Source of the DNA: Caulobacter sp.
Lineage (GTDB): Bacteria > Pseudomonadota > Alphaproteobacteria > Caulobacterales > Caulobacteraceae
Direction of reading: 5' to 3'
DNA length: 50,227 nt
NCBI GenBank assembly: GCA_030678995.1
Contig: JAUXTQ010000044.1
Coordinates: 1 to 50,227, forward strand
This document shows positions 25,189 to 31,315 of the stretch, one piece after another. Numbering within the stretch: position 1 is the stretch's first letter; each line of letters starts with the position of its first letter. The notes under the pieces are model-generated. The model did not search any database and was not told the origin of the DNA. It worked only from the letters and a program-made list of their open reading frames with translations. The position numbers and the translations under genes are program-made.

Positions 25189-25458
25189 ATGACCGCGCTG
25201 AAAGTCACCCTCGATGCGCCCCTCGGCCGCTTTGTTGAGGACCAGGTCGCCTCCGGCGCCTATCCGGACGCGGCCGCCGTGGTTCGCGCGGGCCTGGCCG
25301 CGTTGCGCACCGAGGCCGCCAGGACGGAGCGTTTCAAGGCGCTGGTGCGCGAAGGCGCCCAGGACATCGAAGCCGGCCGGTTCGAGACCGTCGAGGACAC
25401 CGGCGTCTGGTTCGACCAGATCGAAGCCGAACTGGACGAGGCGGCCGGCGCCCGGTGA
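25189..25458 (+). CDS. parD: ParD-like type II antitoxin
   Basis: 89 residues. N-terminal ribbon-helix-helix (KVTLDAPLGRFVEDQVASGA then YPDAAAVVRAGLAAL) as in the ParD/CC2985 group, with a C-terminal tail rich in acidic residues (VWFDQIEAELDEAAG) that would bind and neutralise the toxin. The stop overlaps the toxin start (GTGA at 25455-25458). RHH antitoxins repress their own operon; the 51 bases between uvrB and this gene should hold the promoter and operator. It lies inside the segment bounded by the two uvrB tails. Confidence 0.88.
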   Translation: MTALKVTLDAPLGRFVEDQVASGAYPDAAAVVRAGLAALRTEAARTERFKALVREGAQDIEAGRFETVEDTGVWFDQIEAELDEAAGAR

Positions 25459-25817
25459 CCGCGCTTCGCCTCACGGCGTCCGCGCGCCGCGACGTGGCCA
25501 CCGCCCTGGCCCAGAGCGAGCAACAGTTCGGCCGGGCCGCGCGCCGGCGCTATCGCCTGCTGCTGCAACGCGCCTTCGACGACCTGGCGCAGGACCCGCG
25601 CCGCCCCGGCGTCCGCGATGACCCGCACCTGCCGGCCGACCACCGCCTCTATCCCGTCCGCCTGAGCCGCGCCCGCGTCGCCACCGCCGACCGGGTCGGC
25701 AATCCGCGACATGTGGTGGTGTTCCGCATCGACAAGCAGGGCGTCGAGGTGCTGCGCCTGCTGCACGAGGCGATGGACCTGCCGAGGCATCTGCCGCCGG
25801 GCGGGGAGGGGCTGTAG
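25455..25817 (+). CDS. parE: ParE/RelE-superfamily toxin
   Basis: 120 residues from GTG 25455. The fold pattern is ParE: a helical start (LTASARRDVATALAQSEQQF), RRRYRLLLQRAFDDLAQDP, a strand-rich middle and the final EVLRLLHEAMDLPRHLP typical of ParE in Caulobacterales. ParE proteins inhibit DNA gyrase, causing breaks and growth arrest. Translational coupling with parD through the 4-base overlap ensures antitoxin first. Being next to the DNA-repair gene uvrB may be accidental. Confidence 0.85.
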   Translation: MTALRLTASARRDVATALAQSEQQFGRAARRRYRLLLQRAFDDLAQDPRRPGVRDDPHLPADHRLYPVRLSRARVATADRVGNPRHVVVFRIDKQGVEVLRLLHEAMDLPRHLPPGGEGL

Positions 25818-25832
25818 GGGGGGGCGACGGGC

Positions 25833-25979
25833 TCAAGCGCCTGAAGATGGTGGACCTGGAATTCGCCAACGACCTGATGACCGCGCCCCGGGAGGCGGTG
25901 GACCGCGAAGCGCCCAAGCGCGAGCGCAAGGCGGCAAGGGCGGAGGCGCAGGAGCGGTTCAGGAAGGGGCGGTTGTAGG
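25833..25979 (+). pseudogene. Duplicated uvrB 3' end
   Basis: About 145 bases match the end of uvrB (24992-25136) at roughly 92% identity by my count, with about 11 differences. The reading frame of the copied tail is intact: [19 protein letters not shown], then [20 protein letters not shown] and a stop at the matching place. Most differences are silent or conservative. The offset between copies is 841 bases, which is the size of the inserted ParDE segment. This copy has no start codon of its own and is a remnant or the displaced original end of uvrB. Confidence 0.88.
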
Positions 25980-26103
25980 GGGGCCGAATAGACTTGCGCA
26001 ATGCGACGTTCGTGCTAGAACAAATCGGGAACACCCCTGTTCGTTGTCTTCTTGCCCGCATCGTCGTTAAGTTGGGCTACGAAGCCTTGGGAGGGGAACG
26101 AAG

Positions 26104-27084
26104 TTGGCCTTGAAAGCCCATGCCCGCGAAGTTTTGTTCTGCGACTTCATAGTTCGGAGGCGGGCGCAGCATGCCCCGTTCCCAGAGCTTAGGCACCTTG
26201 TAGATTTGTGGAAGCGAGCAGCGGACGAGAATCTATCACCCAAAGCTTTCGACAAAGGCGAAGCAAGCTGCATCATCAATGACGTTTCTATCGACGAGGA
26301 TAGAAATATCGCAATCGTACTACTGAGCGTGGCCGATAAGAGAGCGCCAGATTCAACTTATGGAAATCACAAAACGAGAACCTCCAGGACGGTGGAGAAG
26401 CAGGCAGATGAGGGAAATGAGCACTCTGCTCATTTGGTTTTCTCCCTCTCGATCCGGCCCGGACATCCAGAAACTTATCCCTGCATAGTCGAACGCATAC
26501 CGACGCTTTCTATCCCAAGGATTCAGTCGATGTTGAACGATGTAGTAAAGCGATATTGTGAGGCCGATAGCTCTCTATTTACCTTTGGCGCGTCATCCGG
26601 TGCAAAAATTGGCGGAAAGCCCAAGCTTCAGCCATATATTCCGAACGTAATCCTCACCGGAAACCCTTCGGCCGCCTTTCATCGCGATATCGAAGAGGGG
26701 CGGATTAATGGACTTAGGCTTATAAAGCCGATGCCAAAGAAGAGTTTGGGAAGCGGAAGCTATCTCGAACTTAGCGATCACGAGATAAAGGTCGGCATCA
26801 GCAAGGACATTCCACAAGGAAAGCGCTGGGAGACGATCCTTGCCGGCCTGAAGACACAAAGTTCCGACTACAGTCGCGCGCGTCTTTTTCTATCGCCCGA
26901 GGGAAGTTCGTCTTCCGCATCGTTTGAATTCGACACCGACACAGGAACTCTGATCGGCGAGGCCTATATTCGCCGCCAAACCGTATCGAACATTGATCCA
27001 CTGATGCGGAGCGCCACGAACACGATTGCGGCGCAACTCACCGGCAGAATGACGGCGCTTCTCGAAAAGGAGCGTGCAGGGTGA
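26104..27084 (+). CDS. Uncharacterised soluble protein of a low-GC two-gene operon
   Basis: 326 residues. TTG 26104 is taken as start since GAGGGG lies 7 bases upstream and no better start is in frame. GC content is near 50%, well below neighbours. No signal peptide or membrane helix. Landmarks: EVLFCDFIVRRRAQHAPFPE near the start, CIINDVSIDEDRNIAIVLLS, a DEGNEHSAHLVFSLSI strand, and IPRIQSMLNDVVKRYCE. I do not recognise the family. The stop overlaps the next start (GTGA), so it is coupled to a four-helix membrane protein. A soluble sensor plus small membrane protein is the design of RexAB or Kiwa phage defence, but no homology to those is claimed. Confidence 0.75.
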   Translation: MALKAHAREVLFCDFIVRRRAQHAPFPELRHLVDLWKRAADENLSPKAFDKGEASCIINDVSIDEDRNIAIVLLSVADKRAPDSTYGNHKTRTSRTVEKQADEGNEHSAHLVFSLSIRPGHPETYPCIVERIPTLSIPRIQSMLNDVVKRYCEADSSLFTFGASSGAKIGGKPKLQPYIPNVILTGNPSAAFHRDIEEGRINGLRLIKPMPKKSLGSGSYLELSDHEIKVGISKDIPQGKRWETILAGLKTQSSDYSRARLFLSPEGSSSSASFEFDTDTGTLIGEAYIRRQTVSNIDPLMRSATNTIAAQLTGRMTALLEKERAG

Positions 27085-27677
27085 CGATAAGTTACGAGCT
27101 TAGCCGGCCCTTCGCTTTTGGGACCATCAAGGGACCAGGGCTGAGGATTTACCGCGATGCACTTCCCTGGGGCTCGGTCGGAGCTGGTTTGGCCGCCTAC
27201 TGGGCACTCCCCCTTCGGATACCGCTGGCGGGGGCAGATTCCATCGCTTCCACGCTCACACCGTTTTTTGCGAGTCTACCTGGCTTCTACATTGCCGCGC
27301 TTGCAGCAGTAGCCACCTTCAACGGCGCGGATTTGGACAGAGAGATGGAAGGCGTTTCCGCGCCCATGATTTTGCGCGGAGAGAAGAAAGATAGCGAAAT
27401 CACGTTGCGTGTATTTTTGTGCTACCTCTTTTCATATTTAACCGCCTTCTCATTTATCGGATTTTTTATTTGCTCGTCTGCGTCACTTCTCGCTGAGAAC
27501 ATCGGTGAAATTTCGCGAATATCTGCTAATATTTTGCACGTTGATCGATATATTACCGACAATGTTCTGAGGAATGCATTCATCGTGTCCGTTACGTTTG
27601 TCGGCGCCATGGTCGCGTCCTGCACTTCACTCGGGCTCTACTTCCTGTCTGAACGCGTTCATCAAGACCTGTCGTAG
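27081..27677 (+). CDS. Four-helix membrane protein, second gene of the low-GC operon
   Basis: 198 residues from GTG 27081. Hydrophobic segments at about 28-50, 57-82, 110-137 and 163-190 predict four transmembrane helices. The loop between helices 2 and 3 is charged (FNGADLDREMEGVSAPMILR and GEKKDSEI) and should face the cytoplasm. Family not recognised. Its expression depends on the upstream gene through the 4-base overlap. Low GC like its partner, so the two were most likely gained together. A membrane effector or channel role is a guess from architecture. Confidence 0.72.
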   Translation: MTISYELSRPFAFGTIKGPGLRIYRDALPWGSVGAGLAAYWALPLRIPLAGADSIASTLTPFFASLPGFYIAALAAVATFNGADLDREMEGVSAPMILRGEKKDSEITLRVFLCYLFSYLTAFSFIGFFICSSASLLAENIGEISRISANILHVDRYITDNVLRNAFIVSVTFVGAMVASCTSLGLYFLSERVHQDLS

Positions 27678-27742
27678 ATATCGGCTGACAAATGGCTCAG
27701 CTCCAGCGGCCTACGCGGAGGAATGAACAACCACACCCACCC

Positions 27743-27818
27743 CGTCATCCCATGCCGAGATGATCGCCCGGAAAATCAGGTTCCTCAACGCCAAGCCCTC
27801 AGCGCTTGGCGTTATGGC
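27743..27818 (+). repeat. Structured accessory-region repeat, copy 2 (5' part)
   Basis: CATCCCATGCCGAGATGATC and ATCAGGTTCCTCAA match copies 1 and 3. They are followed by a hairpin with arms AACGCCAAGC (27787-27796) and GCTTGGCGTT, unlike the other copies in sequence but in the same place. The 3' half of the element is missing or replaced by the end of the gene at 27812-28456. Confidence 0.6.
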
Positions 27819-28456
27819 GAAATGGTTGCGGGGGGCGGAGCCGGAGGACGGCCGCCTCCCAATTCCTCAAGTCTGGCGTCCAACGCAGCAACAACCCGCG
27901 ACGCCAACAGCGAATGATCAGGAACATCGCTCAGCCGATAAAGGCGACCATTTAGGACCGACAACACAGCCAGATCATCGGGCGCGTTGGCATGACCAGC
28001 GAAGGCGGGCGGGAAGAGAGACATCGCGGCGTAGGTCATCCGGGCGTCCAGATCCGGACGCAACGTCTTCCAGATGTGAACCGCGACCGTCTGGCCTGCG
28101 ATGTTGATTCCGAAGTCGGGCGTGAATCTCACCTTGAACCGGCCGTCGGGGCTTTCGAACGTGCGCGGCTCGAACGCCATCAGCTCGCCCGGAAAGTCTA
28201 CTCGCCACTCACTCAGATATTCCAGAGCGGCCCTGGCAGATCGAGCCTCAGCGGGATTCGCGAATCCATCCGCCTCCGCCAGCAGATCCGCGAGCGTCTC
28301 TCCTCGACTCAGGTAACGATTTGCCAACAACCGAAAGCCCCGGTGAAAATCGTAGCCCCCGTCGCTCGGGGCTAGCCGTTTCCGAAGCTCGGAGAGCTGT
28401 CGCCGGTCGGTCAGTGAGAGGAGCTTGAGAAACGCCGAGAAGCCAAAGCTGGGCAT
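27812..28456 (-). CDS. Hypothetical protein between two copies of the structured repeat
   Basis: 214 residues. N-terminal helical part (FLKLLSLTDRRQLSELRKRL), a middle strand-rich part (FESPDGRFKVRFTPDFGINI, TVAVHIWKTLRP) and a proline-rich tail (GGGRPPAPPPATISP) whose DNA runs into repeat copy 2. No family recognised; no signal peptide or membrane helix. GC is intermediate. The ribosome site AAGGTG is inside the right arm of an inverted repeat directly before the ATG (28462-28483), suggesting control of translation or an autoregulatory operator. A gene with the same repeat family on both sides looks like a transferable unit. Confidence 0.65.
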   Translation of the reverse strand: MPSFGFSAFLKLLSLTDRRQLSELRKRLAPSDGGYDFHRGFRLLANRYLSRGETLADLLAEADGFANPAEARSARAALEYLSEWRVDFPGELMAFEPRTFESPDGRFKVRFTPDFGINIAGQTVAVHIWKTLRPDLDARMTYAAMSLFPPAFAGHANAPDDLAVLSVLNGRLYRLSDVPDHSLLASRVVAALDARLEELGGGRPPAPPPATISP

Positions 28457-28461
28457 GATTC

Positions 28462-28483
28462 ACCTTTGTCCGGAAACAAAGGT
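28462..28483 (-). promoter_or_regulatory. Inverted repeat covering the ribosome site
   Basis: On the coding strand: ACCTTTGT-TTCCGG-ACAAAGGT followed by GAATC and the ATG at 28456. Arms are perfect over 8 bases. As RNA it would fold and hide the Shine-Dalgarno AAGGTG; as DNA it would be a repressor site over the translation start. Either reading means tight control of the 214-residue protein. Confidence 0.6.
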
Positions 28484-28569
28484 TAGAGCGATTCTCTCGC
28501 ATAGCGAGTCTTTCATAAAGGGGGCGATTCGGGATTGAGGAAAAGCGTTCGCTTCAATCCACGCCCTTC

Positions 28570-28702
28570 ATCTCATGCCGAGACGATCGCCGGGCGGGGC
28601 CGATCACTCAAGGACGGCGCTTCGCGCCGCCGCGCGCGGCCGCCCCGCAGGGGCGGTCCTTGACTGATCGGACCCGTCCGGCACGCTGGCCTGCATGAGA
28701 TT
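28570..28702 (+). repeat. Structured accessory-region repeat, copy 3
   Basis: The most complete copy. Ends are perfect complements: ATCTCATGC at 28570-28578 and GCATGAGAT at 28693-28701. Inside, CCGATCACTCAAGGAC pairs with GTCCTTGACTGATCGG with one mismatch, and CCGCCCC-GCA-GGGGCGG (28640-28656) closes the tip. GATCGCCGGGCGGG and CGGCACGCTGGCCTGCA are shared with copy 1. Stems keep pairing although bases differ from copy 1, which argues for a selected structure. Confidence 0.72.
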
Positions 28703-28714
28703 TAGGGCGGGGTC

Positions 28715-28736
28715 CCTTCTCCCCTGCGGGAGAAGG
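28715..28736. terminator. Stem-loop after the HicB-like gene
   Basis: CCTTCTCCC-CTGC-GGGAGAAGG, perfect 9-bp stem, 17 bases past the stop codon of the minus-strand gene at 28753. No U-run follows, so it may be an extragenic palindrome serving as mRNA end rather than a standard terminator. Confidence 0.4.
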
Positions 28737-28752
28737 CGACGGCGCCAGTCCG

Positions 28753-29061
28753 CTACGCTCCCGCCTTGCCGGTCGCCCGCAGCCAGTCCGCCAGCGCCTC
28801 GGCGGAGTTGGCGAGCGCTTCCTCGACTGTCTTGCCCATGGCGCAACAGCCGGGGCAGTCCGGGAACACCACGCCCCAAGCGCCGGGCCGGCCGTCGATG
28901 TGGACCCGGTGACCCATGATCGTGACGGAGGCCAGCGAGCGCGGGATCAAGTCCTGGTCCCCGGGTCGCGGGCGAAGATGCCAGGCGAAGGCGAGGCCCA
29001 TGCCGGCCAGGCAGAAGCCGACCAAACAGGCGGCCACGACGACCTGTTCGTAATAGCTCAT
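28753..29061 (-). CDS. Membrane-anchored HicB-like protein
   Basis: 102 residues. One transmembrane helix at about 7-27 (VVVAACLVGFCLAGMGLAFAW) is followed by a linker and a HicB-like domain: VTIMGHRVHIDGRPGAWGVV then FPDCPGCCAMGKTVEEALAN and SAEALADWLRATG. The FPD-PGC-x-G-x-T-xEEA pattern is that of HicB antitoxins, which have a partial RNase H fold. No HicA toxin gene is adjacent, and the membrane helix is unusual for HicB. Third gene of a tight operon of small membrane proteins (29465 to 28753). Domain call moderately sure; role unknown. Confidence 0.65.
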   Translation of the reverse strand: MSYYEQVVVAACLVGFCLAGMGLAFAWHLRPRPGDQDLIPRSLASVTIMGHRVHIDGRPGAWGVVFPDCPGCCAMGKTVEEALANSAEALADWLRATGKAGA

Positions 29062-29064
29062 GGC

Positions 29065-29178
29065 CTACCGCCTCGGGGGCTGGCTGATCCAGACCAGCGC
29101 CAGGCCGAACATGGACAGGCAGAAGACGCCGAAGCTGATGCCAAGGACCAGCCATCCGTAGAACACACTGTCCGTCAT
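29065..29178 (-). CDS. 37-residue single-pass membrane microprotein
   Basis: ATG 29178 to TAG 29065. Nearly the whole protein is one helix (WLVLGISFGVFCLSMFGLAL) with a short MTDSVFYG head and a basic tail ISQPPRR, giving a cytoplasmic C-terminus by the positive-inside rule. The start overlaps the stop of the 96-residue gene upstream (ATGA), and its stop lies 3 bases before the start of the HicB-like gene. This perfect packing supports that it is translated. Too small for family assignment. Confidence 0.6.
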   Translation of the reverse strand: MTDSVFYGWLVLGISFGVFCLSMFGLALVWISQPPRR

Positions 29179-29465
29179 GGTTCCTGCCCTTCAACAGAGG
29201 CGGTTTCGCCGAGCCGCTCGACGCTGAGGAAATGTATCACGATGGCCGCGGTGGCCGAAACAAACGCGAACGCGGTCGATAACGCCGGCACAACGGCGGG
29301 CAGTTTGGCCGCTCCAAGGATGGTCGGCGCGACAATCAACGCCAGCATCCCGCCGGCAAGCAGCCACAACTGCTTCGCCAGGAGTTCGCCGAAGCGTTCC
29401 CGGCCCGCGGGGGAGAGCCTCGGCGGGAAGATCTGGACGGCGGGCCTTGGCGCCGGTTCGGTCAT
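29175..29465 (-). CDS. Small two-helix membrane protein
   Basis: 96 residues from ATG 29465. A basic, proline-rich head (EPAPRPAVQIFPPRLSPAGR) precedes two hydrophobic helices (about 33-55, LLAGGMLALIVAPTILGAA, and 60-82, VVPALSTAFAFVSATAAIVI). The acidic tail ends EGQEP. First gene of the three-gene small-membrane-protein operon, overlapping the next by 4 bases. No family recognised. Confidence 0.62.
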   Translation of the reverse strand: MTEPAPRPAVQIFPPRLSPAGRERFGELLAKQLWLLAGGMLALIVAPTILGAAKLPAVVPALSTAFAFVSATAAIVIHFLSVERLGETASVEGQEP

Positions 29466-29555
29466 GGGGGGAGTGTGACTCAATGTGGGCGGGTGTTCAA
29501 TGTTCTTTTTCTGTTCCGGTTGAGTTTGCCGCGCGAAACCACTCGGCGCCGGCGT

Positions 29556-29618
29556 CTCCCTCTCCACCCTCCTTCGCCCTGAGGGCTTCGGAGGGTCCCC
29601 CTCTCCCTGCCGGAGAGG
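29556..29618. repeat. Extragenic palindrome of the CTCCCTCTCC type
   Basis: CTCCCTCTCCACCCTCC (29557-29573) and later GGAGGGTCCCCCTCTCCC share a central stem ACCCTCC/GGAGGGT; this matches one half of the elements at 31043-31195 and 40539-40701. A single half-unit located between two divergent transcription units. Confidence 0.6.
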
Positions 29619-29629
29619 ACAGGAAAAAG

Positions 29630-29679
29630 CGAGACTCTCGAGACGTATAATCTCGAGACAAAGCGGGACATTTCGAGAC
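29630..29679. promoter_or_regulatory. Array of four CGAGAC repeats before the HTH gene
   Basis: CGAGAC occurs at 29630, 29639, 29654 and 29674, two of them inside TCTCGAGAC. A TATAAT sequence lies between the second and third repeats. The array is 54-103 bases upstream of the ATG at 29733 and could bind a repeat-recognising regulator, possibly the downstream HTH protein. Confidence 0.4.
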
Positions 29680-29732
29680 TCTCTCCCGGGGACACAGGCC
29701 GCTGCGTCCCCCGTCTCCGGACCGGCCGCATA

Positions 29733-30446
29733 ATGCCGTCCATGAAAGCGCATCCGACCACCACCTACCTCACCGCCTCGCCCCGGACCTGGGAGATGAT
29801 CCGGGCGGCTTACCTCTCCGGGCTGTCGGCGCCCAATGTGGCCGCGCGGTTCGGGGTTTCGGTCTCCGGGCTGTACAAGCGGGCGCAGCGGGAGGGCTGG
29901 ACCAAGCGGGCCCAGGCCGACTGGCGCGGCGGGGTTCAGGTGGGGCCGCCCTCGCCCTGGCAAGGGGTTGCGGCGGCCTCGCCGGCTCCGGCCGCCCCGC
30001 CGCCGCCCGTCCCCGACGACCTGCCGCCGGATCTCGCCAGCCTGCAGGCCATCGCCGTACCGCCCGCGCCGCTGGACGCCCCCAGCGTGGCGCGCAAGGC
30101 CCTGTCGCTGGCCATGCGGGCCATCACGCGCGGCCAGAGCGCCGACGCCCTGCGCCTGGCCCGCGCCGCCCAGCTGATCGCCAAACTGGACGAGGTGATC
30201 CCCCAGAGCTGGGAGGTCGACGACGCCGAAGAGGTGGAGTCGAGACATTCAGCCCTGCAGGACTTCACCTTCAACGTCGCCGGCGAGCTGGCCGAGGCGC
30301 TGATGGCCGGCCGCGGCGAACTGTTGCCGGCCTATCTCGAACGGGCGCGCCAGTGGCGGCGCAACCTGGGCCTGCCGGAGGACTATGTGAGCACGCAGTT
30401 CAGGCCCGAGGAGGAGGAGGCGCCATCCGCCGCCTCGCCGCCCTGA
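29733..30446 (+). CDS. Helix-turn-helix protein, terminase-small-subunit-like N-terminus
   Basis: 237 residues; ATG 29733 or 29742. The N-terminal block TWEMIRAAYLSGLSAPNVAA then RFGVSVSGLYKRAQREGW (about 19-57) is a homeodomain-like helix-turn-helix similar to those of phage terminase small subunits and transposase N-termini. A proline-rich linker follows (about 75-100), then a helical domain (ARKALSLAMRAITRGQSADA, LRLARAAQLIAKLDEV). Caulobacterales genomes carry stand-alone proteins of this design. No other phage gene is near, so it is more likely a regulator. The 3' end overlaps the convergent DUF4126 gene by 47 bases. Confidence 0.65.
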   Translation: MPSMKAHPTTTYLTASPRTWEMIRAAYLSGLSAPNVAARFGVSVSGLYKRAQREGWTKRAQADWRGGVQVGPPSPWQGVAAASPAPAAPPPPVPDDLPPDLASLQAIAVPPAPLDAPSVARKALSLAMRAITRGQSADALRLARAAQLIAKLDEVIPQSWEVDDAEEVESRHSALQDFTFNVAGELAEALMAGRGELLPAYLERARQWRRNLGLPEDYVSTQFRPEEEEAPSAASPP

Positions 30447-31002
30447 CCATGCGCCAGATGGCCATCAGCAGCAGGATCAGCACCACCGGCACCAGGATCG
30501 GGGCGGCCAGGGCGATCAGCACGGTGGCGAAGGCCAGCACGTCCTCGACCGCCGAAACGAACGGGTTGGCCAGGCCCCCGGTGGTCGCGGTGCTGGCCAG
30601 GCGGGTGCCGGTCTGGGCGGTGTGGAAGGCCAGCGAGGTGGGCAGGCCGATGATCAGGCCGGCGATGGCGGCGACCGCCGGGTCGACTCCGACGAACACC
30701 GAACCGGCCGCGAGGATGGCGGCGGCCGGGCGGGTGATCGTGCCCAGCGCGCTGAGGCCGTGGTCGAGGATGGGGACCTTGTCGGCGACCAGCTCGATCA
30801 GGGTGGCGGCGGCCAGGGCGATGAGGGCTGGCGTACCCTCCAGCCAGGCGACCTTCTCGTGCAGGTCCAGGCCGAACAGGTCGAACCGCGCCGCGGCGCT
30901 GACCGCCAGCAACGGCAGGAAGGTGCGCAGCCCGGTGGCCGCGGCCAGCCCCAGCCCGAGCAGGGCCGGCAGGATCCAGGTCTGGAGAAGCTCCGGCGGC
31001 AT
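30400..31002 (-). CDS. DUF4126 membrane protein
   Basis: 200 residues from ATG 31002. Several hydrophobic helices; the opening WILPALLGLGLAAATGLRTF and LIELVADKVPILDHGLSALG are DUF4126 signatures, with NPFVSAVEDVLAFATVLIAL near the end. Function unknown; inner membrane. No clear ribosome site is seen at this ATG, but the conserved domain starts here; the open frame further upstream runs through an extragenic palindrome and is not credible as coding. Convergent overlap with the HTH gene. Confidence 0.8.
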   Translation of the reverse strand: MPPELLQTWILPALLGLGLAAATGLRTFLPLLAVSAAARFDLFGLDLHEKVAWLEGTPALIALAAATLIELVADKVPILDHGLSALGTITRPAAAILAAGSVFVGVDPAVAAIAGLIIGLPTSLAFHTAQTGTRLASTATTGGLANPFVSAVEDVLAFATVLIALAAPILVPVVLILLLMAIWRMVRAARRRMAPPPPRA

Positions 31003-31042
31003 GGCGGTGAGGAGAGCATGCGGAAGGGACGGCGTCACGCAT

Positions 31043-31195
31043 GATCCTCCCCCGCGAGGGGGAGGGGGACCCTGCGGAGCAGGGTGGAGAGGGAGGCCCG
31101 GTGATGGCCGGCTACCCGTGCGCCGACCTTCAACCGCCTGCGTCTCCCTCTCCACCAGCCTGCGGCTGGTCCCCCTCTCCCTCGCGGGAGAGGAT
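31043..31195. repeat. Paired extragenic palindromes (GATCCTCCCCCGCGAGGGGG type)
   Basis: A left unit (GATCCTCCCCCGCGAGGGGG, GACCCTGCGGAGCAGGGT) and a right unit (ACCAGCCTGCGGCTGGTC, CTCTCCCTCGCGGGAGAGGA) in opposite orientation bracket about 45 unique bases. Same family as 40539-40701 and the half-unit at 29556-29618; a common extragenic element in Caulobacterales genomes (family knowledge). Lies between divergent genes. Confidence 0.75.
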
Positions 31196-31315
31196 TGGCG
31201 CGCCGCATGAATCCTCCGTCATCTTCCGCGCCCCTGATTGACTTCTCCCGCCTCCATACTCCATTTTCGAATTTGCTCAGCGGCATCAAGACCGCGGCCA
31301 TCAGGGAGTGAATGG

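Noticed and set aside
26104..27677. Assignment of the two-gene operon as Kiwa (KwaA/KwaB)
   Set aside because: Gene order is reversed and no KwaB/DUF4868 motif could be recognised; only the general architecture is similar.
10085..28702. Structured repeats as integron attC sites
   Set aside because: They lack the GTTRRRY/RYYYAAC core ends, gene orientations are mixed, and no integrase is present.
28753..29061. A complete HicAB toxin-antitoxin pair
   Set aside because: No HicA-like small basic toxin frame is found on either side; only the HicB-like half exists.
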